Numbered from the stretch's first letter, positions 36,358 to 45,523 are shown. The stretch is 64,000 bases of DNA from Streptomyces sp. SAI-127 (GCF_029894425.1 NZ_JARXYJ010000001.1:6406501-6470500), one strand, 5' to 3'. Notes: generated by a model from the sequence alone, not told the origin. Translations and numbers: made by a program.

Positions 36358-37173
36358 ATGACGGACGCTGTGTCTTCTGGGGGGACACCCCCCAGGCCCC
36401 CCGGCCCGGAGCTGCGTGCCTCCGACGCCGATCGTGAGCGAGTCTCCGACGTCCTGCGGGACGCCCTCGCGGAGGGGCGGCTCGACATGGAGGAGTTCGA
36501 GGAACGCCTGGACGCGACGTACAAGGCGAGGACGTACGGCGAGCTCGCGCCGATCACCCGGGATCTTCCGGTCGGCCAGGTGGTCGCTCCCAAGGTCGAC
36601 ATGCTGAAGCGGCCCGAGCCGGACGGGAGTTGGGCGTCCCGGATCGTCGGCGGCGAGGGCTCGTCCACGTGGGCCGTCGCCGTGATGTCCGGGTTCCAGC
36701 GCAAGGGGCGGTGGACCGTGCCCCGGCGGTTCAACTGCTTCGCCTTCTGGGGAGGTGGGGAGCTCGATCTGCGCGAGGCGAACTTCACCGACGGCGAGGT
36801 CGAGATCAACTGTGTCGCGATCATGGGCGGGATGCAGGTGATCGTGCCGCCGGGGGTTGAGGTCGTGGTGCGGGGGATCGGGATCATGGGCGGGTTCGAC
36901 CACCGTGAGCAGGGTGTCCCGGGGGAGCCTGGGGCGCCTCGGGTGGTCGTGACCGGGTTCGCGTTCTGGGGCGGGGTCGGGATCGAGCGGAAGCCGACGA
37001 GGGCCGAGCGGCGGGCGCTCCGCGAGGAGCGGCGGCAGCAGCGGCTCGATCGCCGGGAGGCCGTCCGGGAGCTGAGGGAGTCCGTCCGGGACGATGCCCG
37101 CGACGCGCATCGGCGGATGATCGGGGGACACCACGACATGATGCGCGACCGGCGCCGACGGCGTGAGGACTGA
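36358..37173 (+). CDS. DUF1707 and LiaF-like domain protein
   Basis: 271 residues. After a proline-rich head the DUF1707 domain is at ~residues 20-75 (LRASDADRERVSDVLRDALAEGRL and EEFEERLDATYKARTYGEL). The middle (~110-215) resembles the cell-wall stress response LiaF C-terminal fold (FNCFAFWGGGELDLREANF, VAIMGGMQVIVPPGVEV). The tail is a highly charged Arg/Glu helix. No membrane helix, so probably cytoplasmic; function unknown, perhaps envelope-stress linked. Confidence 0.88.
   Translation: MTDAVSSGGTPPRPPGPELRASDADRERVSDVLRDALAEGRLDMEEFEERLDATYKARTYGELAPITRDLPVGQVVAPKVDMLKRPEPDGSWASRIVGGEGSSTWAVAVMSGFQRKGRWTVPRRFNCFAFWGGGELDLREANFTDGEVEINCVAIMGGMQVIVPPGVEVVVRGIGIMGGFDHREQGVPGEPGAPRVVVTGFAFWGGVGIERKPTRAERRALREERRQQRLDRREAVRELRESVRDDARDAHRRMIGGHHDMMRDRRRRRED
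36378..36394. repeat. 17-bp G6/C6 palindrome inside DUF1707 gene start
   Basis: TGGGGGGACACCCCCCA, encoding SGGTPPR near the N-terminus. It is 106 bp from the related palindrome in the upstream gene. Confidence 0.7.
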
Positions 37174-37211
37174 GCGGTCGGTGGGGGCGACCGGCCCCCA
37201 CCGACCCGCTG

Positions 37212-38546
37212 CTACAGCCGTGCCGCCGTGGACCCCTTCAGGTAGTCCAGATCGAAGGTGTCAGCCATCCGCTCGTACCCCTTGTCGTTCGGGTGGAGCC
37301 GGTCGCCCGAGTCGTACATCGCGCGGAGCCTGCGGGGGTCGTAGGGATCCCTCAGCGCCTTGTCGAAGTCGACCACCGCGTCGTAGACCCTGCCCGAACG
37401 GATCTCCGCGTTGATGGTCTGGCGGACGCCCTCGCGGGCCTCGGTCATGGTGGTGCGCCTGCCGACGGGCATGAGGGTCGCGCCGACGACCTTGATGCCG
37501 CGCGCGTGGGCCTGGCGGACCAGGACGCGCAGGCCGGTGAGGATCTTCTGGGGGTCGACGGTGCCCGGCGTGCGGAGGATGTCGTTGATGCCGAGGTCGA
37601 TGACCACGATCTTGACGTTGGGGCGGTCGAGCACGTCCCGTCGGAAGCGGCGGATGCCCGCCTGGTTCTCCAGCGGGCGGCCACGGGCGTCCGAGAGGAC
37701 CTGGTTGCCGCCGATCCCCGCGTTGACGACGCTGTAGCGGGGCAGATCCCGGCCGGCGGCGAGCGCGGTGCGCAGGCGCAGGTTCAGGTAGTCCGGCCAG
37801 CGGGCGTTCGCGTTGGCGGTGGAGTTCTTGCCGTCGGTCAGCGAGTCGCCGAAGGCGACCACCGTGCCGTCGGCCTCGCCGCTGAGGACGTCCAGCGCGG
37901 TGAGATACCGCCAGCGGTCGACCTGTTCGGTGTACGCCGTCCCGGTCTCGTCCTGGGTGAGGTCGCCCTCGCCGGCGTACGACGTCTGCCGTGCCGTCGG
38001 GTGGTAGGTGACCGGCCCGGACAGGGTGGGGGAGTAGGTGGTGACGAGGACGTCGCTGCCCGCCGGGACGGCCAGGGCGACGGCGTCGCTGAGCGCCTGC
38101 CCGCCCGCCGCGATGACGACCGTGGTGCTGCCGGCGAACGTGAGCGGCCGCATCGTTCCCGCGCTCGCCGCGGCGGTCTCCGTGCCGGCGGCGAGGGCGA
38201 TCGAGGCGTGCGTGATGGTCAGCGCGGTCCGGCCGTAGAGATTGGACAGCGTGACGCGGGCACTCGTACCGCCGACGGCGGCGTGCACGACGTTGCGGAC
38301 GGAGCGGCCGGTCAGACCCTCGGTCCGGGTGCCGGGCTCGGCGCCGACCGGGGACGCGGACCAGCTGCCGACCCAGACTCCGGCGGAGGCGGGTGCGGCG
38401 GAGGGGCGTGCGGGCCGGGAGCCGGACAGCGAGGTGCGGTCCCTGGTGCCGCTGTCGGCCGCCACTCCGACATAGATGGCGGTGGACATGGCCACGATCA
38501 CGGCGATGATCGCGGCAAGCAGGGCGTAACCATGACGCCGAGTCAT
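37212..38546 (-). CDS. Secreted SGNH/GDSL hydrolase
   Basis: 444 residues from ATG 38546 behind GGAGAACAGC. A hydrophobic signal/anchor helix is at ~8-28 (GYALLAAIIAVIVAMSTAIYVG). An N-terminal beta domain of ~180 residues is followed by the SGNH domain: nucleophile Ser in VVAFGDSLTDG, oxyanion Gly in VVNAGIGGNQVL, Asn in DLGINDI and the C-terminal Asp/His in DRLHPNDKGYERMA. Lipid, carbohydrate ester or similar extracellular substrates are possible. Longer frames upstream are unlikely. Confidence 0.92.
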   Translation of the reverse strand: MTRRHGYALLAAIIAVIVAMSTAIYVGVAADSGTRDRTSLSGSRPARPSAAPASAGVWVGSWSASPVGAEPGTRTEGLTGRSVRNVVHAAVGGTSARVTLSNLYGRTALTITHASIALAAGTETAAASAGTMRPLTFAGSTTVVIAAGGQALSDAVALAVPAGSDVLVTTYSPTLSGPVTYHPTARQTSYAGEGDLTQDETGTAYTEQVDRWRYLTALDVLSGEADGTVVAFGDSLTDGKNSTANANARWPDYLNLRLRTALAAGRDLPRYSVVNAGIGGNQVLSDARGRPLENQAGIRRFRRDVLDRPNVKIVVIDLGINDILRTPGTVDPQKILTGLRVLVRQAHARGIKVVGATLMPVGRRTTMTEAREGVRQTINAEIRSGRVYDAVVDFDKALRDPYDPRRLRAMYDSGDRLHPNDKGYERMADTFDLDYLKGSTAARL

Positions 38547-38732
38547 GTGGTGCTGTTCTCCTAGGGCGATGGGAGCCCGGGGCTCCGATCTGATCACCTC
38601 ATGATGAGGCATGAACCTGAGAGCAAGGGACGAGAGCCCCTCCGGTTCGCTCGTCCGGAATGACGCCGGGAACTCTTGTTCCGTTCCGGGAGTCGCTCAG
38701 GAAGGGACAATGTGTGAGGGATCACCGAACGG

Positions 38733-40109
38733 GTGGAGCGGATGGAACGCACGAAAGCTCAGGAAACGGGACCATCTGACGTGGATCAGCATGCCCGGCC
38801 GGACGGGGCCGTGAACCGTGCCGTCCCCGCTTCGGCCGTACGTGCGATGAACACCTTCAGCGCGGCCGACCAGGAGAAACAGCGCGGTGTGCGCCAGATG
38901 AAGCTCATCGCGGCCGGGCTGCTGCTCTTCGTGGCGCTGGTGTACGTGCTGGCCACGTGGGCGTCCCATGAGGGCGCCGGTGCCTGGGCCGGCTATGTCG
39001 CCGCGGCAGCCGAGGCCGGCATGGTGGGCGCGCTCGCCGACTGGTTCGCGGTCACCGCCCTCTTCCGCCACCCGCTCGGCCTGCCCATCCCGCACACCGC
39101 GATCATCCCCACCAAGAAGGACCAGTTGGGGGTGTCGCTGGGCGAGTTCGTCGGCGAGAACTTCCTCTCGGAGGACGTCGTACGACAGCGGCTGCGTGCC
39201 GTGGGGATCGGCAGCCGGCTGGGGGCGTGGCTGGCCGACCCCGAGCACGCCGACCGGGTCACGGCGGAGCTGTCGGCCGCGCTCAGGGGTGCCTTGACCG
39301 TCCTGCGGGACTCCGACGTCCAGGCCGTGGTCGGGGAGGCGATCACCCGGCGGGCCGATGCCCAGGAGATCGCGCCCGGCATCGGGAAGATGCTGGAGAA
39401 GGTCGTCGCCGACGGCGGGCACCGGAGGGTCGTCGACCTGGTGGTGGCCCGGGCCCACGACTGGCTCGTGCTCCATGACGAGCAGGTCATGGACGCGGTG
39501 CAGGGGGGCGCGCCCGGCTGGACCCCGCGTTTCGTCGACAAGAAGGTCGGCGAGCGGGTCTACAAGGAGCTGCTGCGCTTCGTGACCGAGATGCGGGACA
39601 TGCCGTCCCATCCGGCGCGGGGCGCGCTGGACCGGTTCCTGACGGACTTCGCCTCCGACCTCCAGTCCGACACGGACACACGCGCGCGTGTCGAGCGGCT
39701 CAAGGGCGAGGTGCTGGGGCGCGGCGAGGTCCAGGACCTGATCGCGTCCGCCTGGACCGCCGTACGGTCGATGATCGTCTCTGCCGCCGAGGACGAGCGC
39801 AGTGAGCTGCGGCTGCGGGTTCGGGCGTCGCTGCTGTCGCTGGGGGCGCGGATGGCGGTGGACCCGAAGGTGCAGGCGAAGGTCGACGGGTGGGTGGAGG
39901 GGGCCGCGGTGTACGTGGTCACCACCTACCGGCGGGAGATCACCTCCCTGATCACGGACACGGTGGCCGGCTGGGACGCCGAGCACACGACGAAGAAGAT
40001 CGAGGCGAACATCGGCCGTGACCTTCAGTTCATTCGGATCAACGGCACGGTGGTGGGCTCGCTCGCGGGGCTGTTGATCTACACGGTGTCGCGGGCGCTG
40101 GGGGCGTAG
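38733..40109 (+). CDS. DUF445 family membrane protein
   Basis: 458 residues (GTG 38733; ATG 38742 is close behind and equally possible). Helix at ~55-78 and the DUF445 signature EAGMVGALADWFAVTALFRHPLGLPIPHTAIIP, with a KKDQLGVSLGEFVGENFLS following. The centre is a long helical region (Glu/Arg/Asp rich) and a last helix closes the chain (GSLAGLLIYTVSRALG). Role unknown; widespread. Confidence 0.92.
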   Translation: MERMERTKAQETGPSDVDQHARPDGAVNRAVPASAVRAMNTFSAADQEKQRGVRQMKLIAAGLLLFVALVYVLATWASHEGAGAWAGYVAAAAEAGMVGALADWFAVTALFRHPLGLPIPHTAIIPTKKDQLGVSLGEFVGENFLSEDVVRQRLRAVGIGSRLGAWLADPEHADRVTAELSAALRGALTVLRDSDVQAVVGEAITRRADAQEIAPGIGKMLEKVVADGGHRRVVDLVVARAHDWLVLHDEQVMDAVQGGAPGWTPRFVDKKVGERVYKELLRFVTEMRDMPSHPARGALDRFLTDFASDLQSDTDTRARVERLKGEVLGRGEVQDLIASAWTAVRSMIVSAAEDERSELRLRVRASLLSLGARMAVDPKVQAKVDGWVEGAAVYVVTTYRREITSLITDTVAGWDAEHTTKKIEANIGRDLQFIRINGTVVGSLAGLLIYTVSRALGA

Positions 40110-40139
40110 GCGGCCTGGTCGAGGGCACCCGGGTGGGGT

Positions 40140-40172
40140 TCGCTCGAGGATCGCTCGAGGGTCGCTCGATGG
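40140..40172. repeat. 11-bp triplicate repeat upstream of MFS gene
   Basis: TCGCTCGAGGA, TCGCTCGAGGG and TCGCTCGATGG follow each other without gaps, immediately before the ribosome site of the MFS gene. They could be slippage products or an iterated operator. Confidence 0.75.
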
Positions 40173-40187
40173 GGAGGGAGCCCTTCC

Positions 40188-41645
40188 GTGACCACAGCCC
40201 AGGCCGATACCGGCCGTACCGTGACGACGAACATCCCCGCCCGGCTCGACCGGCTTCCCTGGTCGCGCTGGCACTGGACGATCGTCATCGGACTCGGCAC
40301 CGTGTGGATCCTCGACGGCCTGGAGGTCACGGTCGTCGGCAACATCGCGAGCCGGCTCTCGGAGCCGGGGAGCGGGCTGTCCATCTCCTCCGGGCAGGTC
40401 ACCGGGATCGCGGCGGCGCTGTATGTGGCCGGGGCGTGCTTAGGAGCGCTGTTCTGGGGGCGGCTGACGGACAAGTGGGGCCGTAAAAAGCTCTTCATGA
40501 TCACGCTGGCTGTGTATCTCGCCGCCACGGCGCTCACGTCGGTCGCCTTCGACTCCTGGTGGTTCTTCCTGTTCCGCTTTCTGACCGGTTTCGGGATCGG
40601 CGGGGAGTACGCGGCGATCAACTCCGCGATCGACGAGCTGATTCCGGCGCAGTACCGGGGCCGGGTCGACCTGATGATCAACGGGAGTTTCTGGCTGGGA
40701 GCGGTGGGCGGCTCGCTGCTGTCGATCGTCGCGCTGAACACGGACATCTTCGCGAAGGACGTGGGGTGGCGGCTGACGTTCGCGCTCGGGGCGGTGCTGG
40801 CGTTCGTGATCCTTCTCGTACGGCGGCATGTGCCGGAGAGTCCGCGGTGGTTGCTGATCCATGGGCGGGACGAGGAGGCGGAGCGGATCGTCTCGTCGAT
40901 CGAGGAGCGGGTGGAGGCGGAGCGGGGCGGCGAGCCGCTGCCGCGGCCCGAGGGTGAGCTCACGATCCGTCAGCGGCGCAGTGTGACGTTCGTGGAGATC
41001 GCGCGGACGGTGTTCTCGGACTACCGGCGTCGTTCGGTGCTGGGGTTCTCGCTCTTCATAGGCCAGGCCTTCCTCTACAACGCGATCACGTTCGGGTTCG
41101 GGGCGATCCTCACGACGTTCTTCGACGTGCCGACGGGGGACACCGGGTACTACTTCGCGGTCATCGCGATCGGTAACTTCTGCGGGCCGCTGTTGCTGGG
41201 GAAGCTGTTCGACACGGTGGGGCGGCGGGTGATGATCTCGTCGACGTATCTGCTGTCGGGGCTGCTGCTGTTCGGGACGGCGTGGTTGTTCGACCAGGGG
41301 TCGTTGAGTGCGGGCACGCTGACGGCGTGCTGGTGTGCGGTGCTGTTCTTCGCGTCGGCCGGGGCGTCGAGTGCCTATCTCACGGTGTCTGAGGTGTTCC
41401 CGATGGAGACGCGGGCGATGTCGATCGCGTTCTTCTACGCGCTGGGTACGGCGGCGGGTGGCATCAGCGGACCGCTGCTGTTCGCCGACCTGACGAGCAC
41501 GGGCAAGGTCGGGGACACGGTGCTTGCCTTCCAGATCGGCGCGGGTCTGATGTGTGCGGCGGGTCTGGTGGCGGCGTTCCTGGCGGTGCGGGCGGAGCGG
41601 CGGTCGCTGGAGGACATCGCGAAGCCGCTGACGGCCTCGGCGTGA
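40188..41645 (+). CDS. MFS transporter, sugar/aromatic-acid porter type
   Basis: 485 residues with about 12 helices, GTG 40188 eight bases after GGGAGGGAG. MFS motifs: GRLTDKWGRKKLFM after TM2, FRFLTGFGIGGEYAAINSAIDELIPAQYRGRVD, and GKLFDTVGRRVMI after the central loop. The pattern GIGGEY with IDELIP suits sugar or aromatic acid/H+ symporters; the substrate is not determined. No other gene is in the transcription unit. Confidence 0.92.
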   Translation: MTTAQADTGRTVTTNIPARLDRLPWSRWHWTIVIGLGTVWILDGLEVTVVGNIASRLSEPGSGLSISSGQVTGIAAALYVAGACLGALFWGRLTDKWGRKKLFMITLAVYLAATALTSVAFDSWWFFLFRFLTGFGIGGEYAAINSAIDELIPAQYRGRVDLMINGSFWLGAVGGSLLSIVALNTDIFAKDVGWRLTFALGAVLAFVILLVRRHVPESPRWLLIHGRDEEAERIVSSIEERVEAERGGEPLPRPEGELTIRQRRSVTFVEIARTVFSDYRRRSVLGFSLFIGQAFLYNAITFGFGAILTTFFDVPTGDTGYYFAVIAIGNFCGPLLLGKLFDTVGRRVMISSTYLLSGLLLFGTAWLFDQGSLSAGTLTACWCAVLFFASAGASSAYLTVSEVFPMETRAMSIAFFYALGTAAGGISGPLLFADLTSTGKVGDTVLAFQIGAGLMCAAGLVAAFLAVRAERRSLEDIAKPLTASA

Positions 41646-42137
41646 GCCTCCGGCGGTTGGGCGGGTGCGGGTGCGGGTGCGGGTGCGGGTTCGGTTTCGG
41701 GTGCGGGTTCGGTGGGGGCGGGCGTTTTGCGCAGTTCCCCGCGCCCCTGGATGCCTGCGGCGGCCCGTTTCGGCCTCGGTGGGGGCGGGTGTAGCGCGTG
41801 GGGTTCGGTGGGTGGGTCGGGGCCGGGGTGGGGGGTGTCCGTCCTCGGTCCGGCGGCTCGGTCCCTTGAGCAGGGCTCGGTGACGGACGCCGGCCGCTGC
41901 GGGCGGACACCCCCCACCCCGTCCCCTGCGCGCCGTACGCGGCTACCGGCCCGTCGTGGCGCGCGGTGCGGCGAACGGTCCGCCGGGGCGCGCCAGGTGG
42001 GGAACGGTACGTCGAGGCGCGTGAGGTGGGGACCGGTCCATCCCGGCGTGGGTGACTGCAACTCCCCAGGGGCGCGGGGAACTGCGCGACCAGCCACAAC
42101 GGACCCGCAGCCGCCCGACAACCCGACCCGGCACTCC
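41646..42137. repeat. Repeat-rich intergenic region with a 22-bp inverted pair and 29-bp tandem units
   Basis: 492 bp without a convincing gene. It starts with GGTGCG iterations (41665-41705). A 22-bp segment with core GCAGTTCCCCGCGCCCCTGG (41731-41750; element 41729-41750) recurs inverted and perfect at 42066-42087. This sequence is an abundant intergenic element in Streptomyces. Three degenerate 29-bp units start at 41973, 42002 and 42031 (GA[AC]CGGT...). Function unknown, possibly transcription end or chromosome structure. Confidence 0.78.
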
Positions 42138-43586
42138 CTACTCCGCACCCCCACGCCGCACCCGATCCCGCCGACGCAGCAGAAGCAGGCCTCCCGCCAC
42201 CGCAGTGATCCCCGCGGCCGCCGACCACCCGGCGATGTCGTTGGAACCGGTGGCCGCGAGGTCCTGGCCGGCGGCGGGGGACGCCGTACCTCCCGTCTGG
42301 GGCCGTGTGCCGGAGGCCGGGGAAGTGCTCGCCGTGGCCGCCGGAACAGGAGAAGCCGCCGTATCCGAAACCCGGTCCCGCGTGAACGCCAGCGTGCCGA
42401 AGCCCAGTTGGTCATAACCCCCGCTGTTGGGGCCGTAGTCCCCGCCCCCACCCTCCGGCGAGGACTTCGCCGCGATCCGTGTGACGTACGACGCCGAAAG
42501 CCCCCGCCGCTTCGTATAGTGGTTGGCGATCATCGCCCAGATGGGACGCGTCATCGCGGGGTCGACGCCGGCCGCCGCAGACGCCGTCTCCCTCCCCGAC
42601 CACCCCCCGATCGCCCCCTTCGCGCGGGTGTTCGCGGTGTAGGACACCTCCCCTCCCATGCCCCACTTCGCCACATACTGGGCGCCCTTGAGGAACCGGC
42701 TGTCGTCGTAGCCGTACAGGTCGTACCCCTGGTTCCACGCCATCTCGCAGAACGTGCCCATCAGGCCGACGCCGAGGAGCGCGTGCCCCTGGTCCCGGCC
42801 CGCCTCCAGCCACTCGGCGAGGCCGTCGTCGTACACGACGGGGATGGCGTTCTTGACGGAACCGAGGCCCTCTCCGTGCTTGAAGTAATCGACGGCCCGG
42901 GCGACTTGGGAGGCGTCGTCGCAGAAGATGCCCGTGGCCAGGACGCAGGCCATGGCGCACAGGTCCCAGTTGGTCCAGTAGTTGGTGATGACGGCACCGT
43001 TGTGCCGGACCAGGAAGTCGTCGCTGAGCGGGGCGAAGACCTTGGTGAGCATCTCCTGGAAGCGGGAGAGGTCGAAGTCCGGGTGGTCCCGGACGAGTTC
43101 GGCGGCGTTGGCGAACTGGTAGCCGTACAGCCCGGCGGCGAGGAAACGGTCCGCGCTGCCTTCGATGGAAGTCAGCTTCGCCGACCAGGCGTTGAGGATC
43201 GCCACGGCCGTGTCGGCGTACGCGCTGTCGCCGCTGACGTGGTGGCGGAGGCCGTTCTGGTACGCGGCGTGGATGTCGTTGTAGAGCGTCGCGTAGTTCT
43301 GCGGGCTGCCCGCGCCCCGGTACACCGTCGCCTGCGGGTTGGGCGTCCAGCCGCTCTGCGCATGGCGGTTGGCGGTCAGCTTGGCGAAACCGGCCGTGTA
43401 GGGCGCGGCGCCCGCCTTCACCTTCGCGGCCATGCGGGCGAGGTCGGCCTGCGTGTGCAGCAGACCCGGGTGCGCGAAGGCGGAGTCGGCGGCTGCGGTG
43501 GCGGGCAGGGCCGTCGCGGCGGTCACCGCGACACCCGCGGCTCCCGCCGCCTTGAGCATGCTGCGACGGCTGATCTGTGAAGTCAC
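42138..43586 (-). CDS. Secreted, sortase-anchored alginate lyase family protein
   Basis: 482 residues. GTG 43586 is ~9 bases after GAGGA; ATG 43595 is directly on it. A Tat signal (SRRSMLKAAG, then a hydrophobic stretch to ATAAADSAFAH) is at the start. The centre is an alpha/alpha-barrel typical of alginate lyase-like PL5 proteins (LRHHVSGDSAYADTAVAIL, NYWTNWDLCAMA, FCEMAWNQGYDLYG). The end has an LAATG sortase site, a hydrophobic helix and RRRDRVRR, so the mature enzyme is cell-wall linked, likely by a class E sortase. Polysaccharide degradation is inferred. Confidence 0.88.
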   Translation of the reverse strand: MTSQISRRSMLKAAGAAGVAVTAATALPATAAADSAFAHPGLLHTQADLARMAAKVKAGAAPYTAGFAKLTANRHAQSGWTPNPQATVYRGAGSPQNYATLYNDIHAAYQNGLRHHVSGDSAYADTAVAILNAWSAKLTSIEGSADRFLAAGLYGYQFANAAELVRDHPDFDLSRFQEMLTKVFAPLSDDFLVRHNGAVITNYWTNWDLCAMACVLATGIFCDDASQVARAVDYFKHGEGLGSVKNAIPVVYDDGLAEWLEAGRDQGHALLGVGLMGTFCEMAWNQGYDLYGYDDSRFLKGAQYVAKWGMGGEVSYTANTRAKGAIGGWSGRETASAAAGVDPAMTRPIWAMIANHYTKRRGLSASYVTRIAAKSSPEGGGGDYGPNSGGYDQLGFGTLAFTRDRVSDTAASPVPAATASTSPASGTRPQTGGTASPAAGQDLAATGSNDIAGWSAAAGITAVAGGLLLLRRRDRVRRGGAE

Positions 43587-43698
43587 GAACGTCATTCCTC
43601 GCGTGCCGGTGGCTGGGGACACTCAGGAGACGCGAGGGTGGGGAGGCGATAACAAAAAGACGCAGCAGGCCGCCGATGACGGCAAAGGAGCCGTGCCC

Positions 43699-44070
43699 AT
43701 GAGTATCCGCAGGATCATGCCCGACATCCATGTCGAGTCCGGGGAGGCCCTGACGGCCAACCGCGCCTTCTACGGCCTGCTCGGCTTCGAGGAGGTCATG
43801 GACATGGGGTGGGTCGTCACGCTGGCGTCGCCCGCCAACCCGACCGCACAGATCAGCTTCTTCACCGAGGAGCGCACCGCCCCCGTCGTCCCCGACCTGA
43901 GCGTGGAGGTCGAGGACGTCGACGCCGTGTACGCGCAGGTCGTGGCGTCGGGCGCCGAGGTCGTACGGGAGCTGCGGGACGAGGAGTGGGGCGTACGGCG
44001 CTTCTTCGTCCGGGACCCGAACGGCCAGGTGGTCAATGTGCTGACCCACCGGGCCGGGGGAGGCCGGTGA
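43699..44070 (+). CDS. VOC family protein (glyoxalase-like)
   Basis: 123 residues from ATG 43699, eight bases after GGAG. Single vicinal-oxygen-chelate domain: IMPDIHVESGEALTANRAFYGLLGF and the C-terminal VRRFFVRDPNGQVVNVLTH. Metal ligands may be His near the start and Glu/His at the end, but are not certain. Commonly drug resistance or small-molecule detoxification; function not assigned. Confidence 0.87.
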   Translation: MSIRRIMPDIHVESGEALTANRAFYGLLGFEEVMDMGWVVTLASPANPTAQISFFTEERTAPVVPDLSVEVEDVDAVYAQVVASGAEVVRELRDEEWGVRRFFVRDPNGQVVNVLTHRAGGGR

Positions 44071-44074
44071 CCCC

Positions 44075-44377
44075 TCAGGCGTTGCGGTCCGCCACCGCCC
44101 ACGACGCCAGGGCCACCGCTCCCGCCACACTGAACACCGCCGGCCACGCGCCCACCTTCTTGGCCAGCGGGTGGGACCCGGCGAAGGCGGCGACATACGC
44201 GGCCGTCAGCGCTCCGGCCGCCTTCCCGCCGGCCCGCTCCCGCCACTGCTGGGCCGCCGCGGCCCCGGCGACGGCCAGCACCGCCCCGCCCAGCTGCCGC
44301 TTCTTCGTCCAGCGGGCCACGCCGTACCCGCCGACGATCCCGCCCGCCGCGACCACCGCACTCGGAACCTTCGCCAT
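44075..44377 (-). CDS. Small hydrophobic membrane protein, unknown
   Basis: 100 residues from ATG 44377 behind GGAGG. Three hydrophobic segments: SAVVAAGGIVGGYGVARW, LGGAVLAVAGAAAAQQW and VFSVAGAVALASWAVADR. Ala/Gly rich, no motif recognised. Its start lies ~180 bp from the Hsp20 promoter, divergent. Confidence 0.72.
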   Translation of the reverse strand: MAKVPSAVVAAGGIVGGYGVARWTKKRQLGGAVLAVAGAAAAQQWRERAGGKAAGALTAAYVAAFAGSHPLAKKVGAWPAVFSVAGAVALASWAVADRNA

Positions 44378-44481
44378 GTCTGCCTCCTGAACGATCATGA
44401 TCGGCGCGGTCACGATCGACACCGCCGACGAGGCCGAGGCTAACTCCGGGCCGATACCGGCATCCGAACCTGAGTCGGGGC

Positions 44482-44511
44482 TTGTCAAGTTTCCTGGCTC
44501 CGAGCTATATA
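44482..44511 (+). promoter_or_regulatory. Promoter of hsp20
   Basis: TTGTCA (44482-44487) and TATATA (44506-44511) with 18 bp between them, a clear primary-sigma-type promoter in an unusually A/T-rich stretch. I see no CIRCE or HAIR element; heat-shock control must use another site. Confidence 0.65.
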
Positions 44512-44563
44512 AGAAGGCGTAGGGCATCGCACCGCAGAGTCTGTGGAAAGGAGATGGACTGTG

Positions 44564-44989
44564 ATGCTCATGCGTACCGACCCCTTCCGTGAGTTCGACC
44601 GGCTCGCGCAGCAGGTTTTCGGTTCCACCGCCCGTCCCGCCGCGATGGCGATGGACGCGTACCGGTCCGGGGACGACTTCGTCGTCCACTTCGACCTTCC
44701 CGGTGTCGACCCCGAGACGATCGAACTGGATGTCGAACGCAACGTCCTGAACGTCCGCGCCGAGCGCCGCGTCCCCGCCCCCGAGGGCGCGGAGATGATC
44801 GTCGCCGAGCGCCCGACGGGCTCCTTCACCCGTCAGCTCTTCCTCGGCGACACCCTCGACACGGAACGCATCGACGCCTCGTACGACGTCGGCGTCCTCA
44901 CGCTGCGCATCCCGGTGGCCGAGCAGGCCAAGCCACGCCGTATCCAGATCACGGGCGGCGACAGCGGCCGCAGGCAGATCAGCGGCTGA
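44564..44989 (+). CDS. Hsp20/alpha-crystallin family small heat-shock protein
   Basis: ATP-independent chaperone of about 141 residues. GTG 44561 or ATG 44564 (AAAGGAG at 44547-44553). The alpha-crystallin domain is clear: [46 protein letters not shown] and the C-terminal [21 protein letters not shown], which has the consensus A.x.L pattern. N-terminus [15 protein letters not shown] is typical of Hsp18-type actinobacterial proteins. Confidence 0.93.
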   Translation: MLMRTDPFREFDRLAQQVFGSTARPAAMAMDAYRSGDDFVVHFDLPGVDPETIELDVERNVLNVRAERRVPAPEGAEMIVAERPTGSFTRQLFLGDTLDTERIDASYDVGVLTLRIPVAEQAKPRRIQITGGDSGRRQISG

Positions 44990-45109
44990 CCCCCGCCCTC
45001 GCCACAGACAGGGGCTGCCCACCAGCCCTCGCAACAGACAGCGGCGTCCCGCGGGCCGGTGTGTCCGTCCGCGGGGCGCCCGGCGCGACAACCCCCAGGA
45101 GACCCGTAC

Positions 45110-45523
45110 ATGAGCGCGAACCGACCCAGCTGGACCGACCTCGCCGAGGCGGTGCAGGACGCCGGACAGTACGTGAGCACGACAGAGGCGGAACACGTCC
45201 TGCGCGTCGTCCTGTCCGCCCTCGGCGACCACGTCACCGGCGAGGAACGCGTCGACCTCGCCCGGGCCCTGCCCGAGGAGGCGGCCAGGATCATCGCCTC
45301 CCGCATCCCGCTCAACAGGCCCTTGTCGGCACCGGAGTTCGTGGACACGGTGGCCGCCCGCATCGAGGGCGCGACCCCGGCGACGGCCCGCTGGCACGTC
45401 AGCTCGGTGCTGAGCGTGCTGCCGGATCTGGTGGGCGACGAGCTCGTGGACCGTGTCCTGGCCCAACTGCCCTCCGGTTACGCCCTGCTGTTCGGCAAGG
45501 CGGAGCTGGTTCCCATGGGCTGA
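45110..45523 (+). CDS. DUF2267 domain-containing protein
   Basis: 137 residues from ATG 45110 behind AGGAG. The DUF2267 pattern is seen: AEHVLRVVLSALGDHVTGEERVDLARALP and EFVDTVAARIEGATPATARWHVSSVLSVLPDLVG. Small helical cytoplasmic protein often found beside Hsp20 or stress genes; function unknown. May share a transcript with hsp20. Confidence 0.85.
   Translation: MSANRPSWTDLAEAVQDAGQYVSTTEAEHVLRVVLSALGDHVTGEERVDLARALPEEAARIIASRIPLNRPLSAPEFVDTVAARIEGATPATARWHVSSVLSVLPDLVGDELVDRVLAQLPSGYALLFGKAELVPMG

Noticed and set aside
44400..44560. HAIR (HspR) or CIRCE (HrcA) operator before hsp20
   Set aside because: Neither CTTGAGT-N7-ACTCAAG nor the CIRCE inverted repeat is present; only a TTGTCA/TATATA promoter could be supported.
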